Shown: one piece after another, positions 4,958-6,307 of the stretch
How the letters are laid out: every line of letters begins with the position of its first letter
Numbering within the stretch: the first letter of the stretch is position 1
From: JAKSUT01 sp045616505
GTDB lineage: Bacteria; Cyanobacteriota; Vampirovibrionia; Gastranaerophilales; Gastranaerophilaceae
Direction of reading: 5' to 3'
Length of the DNA: 6,307 nucleotides
Assembly (NCBI GenBank): GCA_045616505.1
Contig: JAZLGV010000056.1
Coordinates: 1-6,307 of the forward strand
The notes under the pieces: generated by a model
Told to the model about the DNA's origin: nothing
What the model saw: only the letters and a program-made list of their open reading frames with translations
Database searches by the model: none
Program-made: the position numbers and the translations under genes

Positions 4958-5487
4958 TTGATGGACATATTTATATCGCAGAATATAATCTTGAATCTCG
5001 CCTTCCAAAAAGAGGTTCAGAGACATATCCTTCTGGTTTGCAAGATAAAGATCAAGGTCATGTAAAATATGGCCCACCATCTTTAGATACACCCGTTTTA
5101 ATGCTCTCAGAACCAATCAGAGATGAATTTAGAAACGTAATTTTCCCTGGGTATTATGAAGTAAGACTTACTTATGATAAAAAATTTATGATGTTGGCGC
5201 AAGCAGGAGTTGCAATAGCAACTATACCTGTATTTAAAGTAGATATAGATAAAGATGCAGTTGCAAAAAAACAAAAACAAATTGAACTTGAAACCAAAAA
5301 GAAAAATTTTATAAAAAGAAAAATTGCAGAAAAACGAAAACAAGCAAAACTTTTAAGTAAAAAGATAGAAGAAAAACCTCAAGTTTATAACAAAGCAACT
5401 ATAGAATATATACAAGAAGGAAATTACTACATAATCAAATACGAACGTGATGAAGTTCGAGCTTGGGGAGTATTAAAAGCATACTAA
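4954..5487 (+). CDS. Hypothetical protein overlapping rnpA
   Basis: I do not recognise this 177-residue protein. Its ATG overlaps the rnpA stop codon (ATGA), with only GGA (4942-4944) as a weak ribosome binding site, so translational coupling to rnpA is likely. Residues 1-95 form a probably globular region with strand-like segments (GHIYIAEY, PVLMLSEPI, GYYEVRLTY, FMMLAQAGVAIATIPVFKVDI). Residues 100-141 are a Lys/Glu/Gln-rich stretch with coiled-coil or long-helix character (KKQKQIELETKKKNF onward). The last 30 residues return to strand-like sequence (YYIIKYERDEVRAWGVLKAY). No signal peptide or membrane segment is evident, so it is not YidD or YidC, the common neighbours of rnpA. The basic helix and location suggest, but do not show, a role with RNA or ribosomes. 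Confidence 0.85.
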   Translation: MIDGHIYIAEYNLESRLPKRGSETYPSGLQDKDQGHVKYGPPSLDTPVLMLSEPIRDEFRNVIFPGYYEVRLTYDKKFMMLAQAGVAIATIPVFKVDIDKDAVAKKQKQIELETKKKNFIKRKIAEKRKQAKLLSKKIEEKPQVYNKATIEYIQEGNYYIIKYERDEVRAWGVLKAY

Positions 5488-5502
5488 ATTTTTAATAAGC
5501 AA

Positions 5503-5531
5503 TTGAAAACGCTTTAAATATTTGTTATAAT
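5503..5531 (+). promoter_or_regulatory. Very strong promoter upstream of the intergenic small RNA
   Basis: TTGAAA (5503-5508, five of six) and a perfect TATAAT (5526-5531) are separated by exactly 17 bp, with an extended -10 TGT (5523-5525). This is the best promoter in the window, and it starts 15 bp after a stop codon in a gap with no plus-strand gene downstream. The predicted start is near 5538. Confidence 0.85.
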
Positions 5532-5537
5532 ATAAAT

Positions 5538-5636
5538 GTCAGTCAAAGGCTGGGAGTCGTTCTCTTTTGTCCTTTGGCTGATGCTTTATATTTCAAACAA
5601 ACAAAAACCCTAAACAATTAAGTTTAGGGTTTTTAT
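5538..5636 (+). ncRNA. Candidate small non-coding RNA of about 100 nt
   Basis: The segment lies between a near-consensus promoter and an intrinsic terminator, and no gene follows on this strand because fusA is convergent. Its 5' end folds at once: arms 5539-5549 and 5571-5581 pair over 11 bp (TCAGTCAAAGG with CCTTTGGCTGA, one G-U). An inner hairpin GGGAG (5552-5556) pairs with CTCTT (5562-5566) around the loop TCGTT. A single-stranded A/C/U linker (5582-5602) leads to the terminator. It does not match 4.5S/SRP RNA, 6S RNA, tmRNA, Yfr1 or Yfr2 motifs that I know. The layout (5' hairpin, open linker, 3' terminator) suits a trans-acting regulatory RNA. A 25-codon frame starts at 5536, but it has no ribosome binding site and its stop lies inside the terminator stem, so I favour RNA. 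Transcript existence and function are inference. Confidence 0.7.
5603..5634. terminator. Bidirectional terminator shared by the small RNA, the rpmH unit and fusA
   Basis: Perfect 13-bp arms AAAAACCCTAAAC (5603-5615) and GTTTAGGGTTTTT (5622-5634) enclose a 6-nt loop. The A5/T5 arm ends provide a U tract on both strands. It would end plus-strand transcripts from the 5503 promoter and from upstream, and leftward fusA transcripts 29 bp after the fusA stop. Confidence 0.92.
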
Positions 5637-5662
5637 TTATATTACTGAAAATCAATAATCTA

Positions 5663-6307
5663 TTATTTTGAAGCTCCTGCTTTTTCGATGATTTCTTCTT
5701 CAACGTTTTTAGGAACTTGTTCGTAGCATTTGAATTCCATAGAGAATGTACCACGACCTTGAGTGTTAGAACGAAGGTCTGTTGCATAACCGAACATATT
5801 AGCAAGAGGAACAGTAGCTCTGATAATTACGTTACCAGTATTTCCTTGAGGTTCTTGACCTTCAACACGTCCTCTTCTTCTTGAGATATCACCGATAATA
5901 GTACCAGTAAATTCATCAGGAATTTCGATTTCAACTTTCATCATTGGTTCAAGGATACAAGGTCTTGCTTTACGGCAACCTTCTTTGATAGCCATTGAAC
6001 CAGCAATTTTAAATGCCATTTCAGATGAATCGACTTCGTGGTATGAACCATCATAAAGTTCAACTTTAACGTCAATCATTGGATATCCAGCTAAGATACC
6101 GCCTTCAAGAGCTTCTTCCATACCTTTTCTTGCAGGTTCGATGTATTCTTTAGGAATAGCACCACCGACAATTTTGTTTTCGAATACGAAACCAGCATTT
6201 TCTTCAGCTTTTGAAATTTTGATTTTAACGTGTCCGTATTGACCTTTACCACCTGATTGACGAGCGAATTTAGATTCTTGATCTGCATCACCTAAAATAG
6301 TTTCACG
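5663..6307 (-). CDS. fusA: Elongation factor G, C-terminal part
   Basis: EF-G is the GTPase that drives ribosomal translocation and, with RRF, ribosome recycling. The frame runs to the window edge, so the GTPase domain and domains II-III are outside; 214 residues remain. The fragment begins RETILGDADQ in domain IV and continues with ARQSGGKGQYGHV (15-27) and FENKIVGGAIPKEYI (42-56). The domain IV tip GSYHEVDSSEMAFK (87-100) keeps the His at position 90 that corresponds to the tip histidine needed for fast translocation. Domain V begins around residue 119 (LEPMMKVEIE), with GDISRRRGRVEG and MFGYATDLRS later. The end, PKNVEEEIIEKAGASK, is typical. No tuf follows fusA here; the gene converges on the rpmH unit and the small-RNA locus. 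Confidence 0.96.
   Translation of the reverse strand, partial: RETILGDADQESKFARQSGGKGQYGHVKIKISKAEENAGFVFENKIVGGAIPKEYIEPARKGMEEALEGGILAGYPMIDVKVELYDGSYHEVDSSEMAFKIAGSMAIKEGCRKARPCILEPMMKVEIEIPDEFTGTIIGDISRRRGRVEGQEPQGNTGNVIIRATVPLANMFGYATDLRSNTQGRGTFSMEFKCYEQVPKNVEEEIIEKAGASK

Noticed and set aside
5536..5613. A 25-residue open frame (MSVKGWESFSFVLWLMLY...) inside the small-RNA segment, possibly leaderless.
   Set aside because: It has no ribosome binding site, its ATG lies slightly upstream of the predicted start of transcription, and its stop lies inside the terminator stem. The paired arms explain the sequence better. It remains a minor alternative.
1..6307. CRISPR arrays, tRNA or rRNA genes, insertion sequences, attachment sites.
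   Set aside because: I saw no regularly spaced repeats, tRNA-like cloverleaf, transposase motif or terminal inverted repeat; the other inverted repeats resolve as terminators or small RNA hairpins.

Overview
This AT-rich window carries translation and transcription genes: nusA (3' part), tuf, rpmH, rnpA and fusA (3' part). It also has proC, two proteins I do not recognise, and two intergenic stretches that look like small-RNA loci. EF-Tu and ribosomal protein L34 both read as cyanobacterium-like: the IDAAPEEKARGIT and [20 protein letters not shown] stretches with a spacer insertion in domain 1 of EF-Tu, and the TLEGT...SGFRARM pattern in L34. With the low GC content and no photosynthesis genes, my best guess is a non-photosynthetic relative of Cyanobacteria (Melainabacteria/Vampirovibrionia, gut Gastranaerophilales type). 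This is inference from remembered family patterns, not a search.

Layout. 1-465 (+): C-terminal part of NusA, closed by a strong terminator. 578-1943 (+): tuf as a single-gene unit with a consensus-like promoter, good ribosome binding site and strong terminator. 1944-2228: a gene-free stretch with a minus-strand intrinsic terminator that serves no visible gene, a C-rich anti-Shine-Dalgarno tract above it, and a 16-bp tandem repeat spaced by 21 bp. 2229-3377 (+): a protein with a disordered Pro/Gln/Asn/Tyr-rich N-terminus, a Lys/Glu-rich linker and a helical HEAT-like C-terminus. It converges on proC (4281-3460, -) across a shared 21-bp terminator stem. 4310-5487 (+): rpmH, an internal terminator or attenuator, rnpA, and an unknown gene overlapping rnpA by ATGA. 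5503-5636 (+): a near-perfect promoter, a structured segment of about 100 nt and a terminator, a strong small-RNA candidate. 5663-6307 (-): C-terminal domains IV and V of EF-G.

The units are mostly short and individually terminated. nusA, tuf and fusA are not in their familiar nusA-infB and fusA-tuf arrangements, and rpmH-rnpA is not flanked by dnaA, yidD or yidC within the window. EF-Tu, EF-G, L34 and RnpA all serve protein synthesis or tRNA maturation, and NusA serves transcript elongation and termination. The two candidate small RNAs are the least explained and most interesting content.
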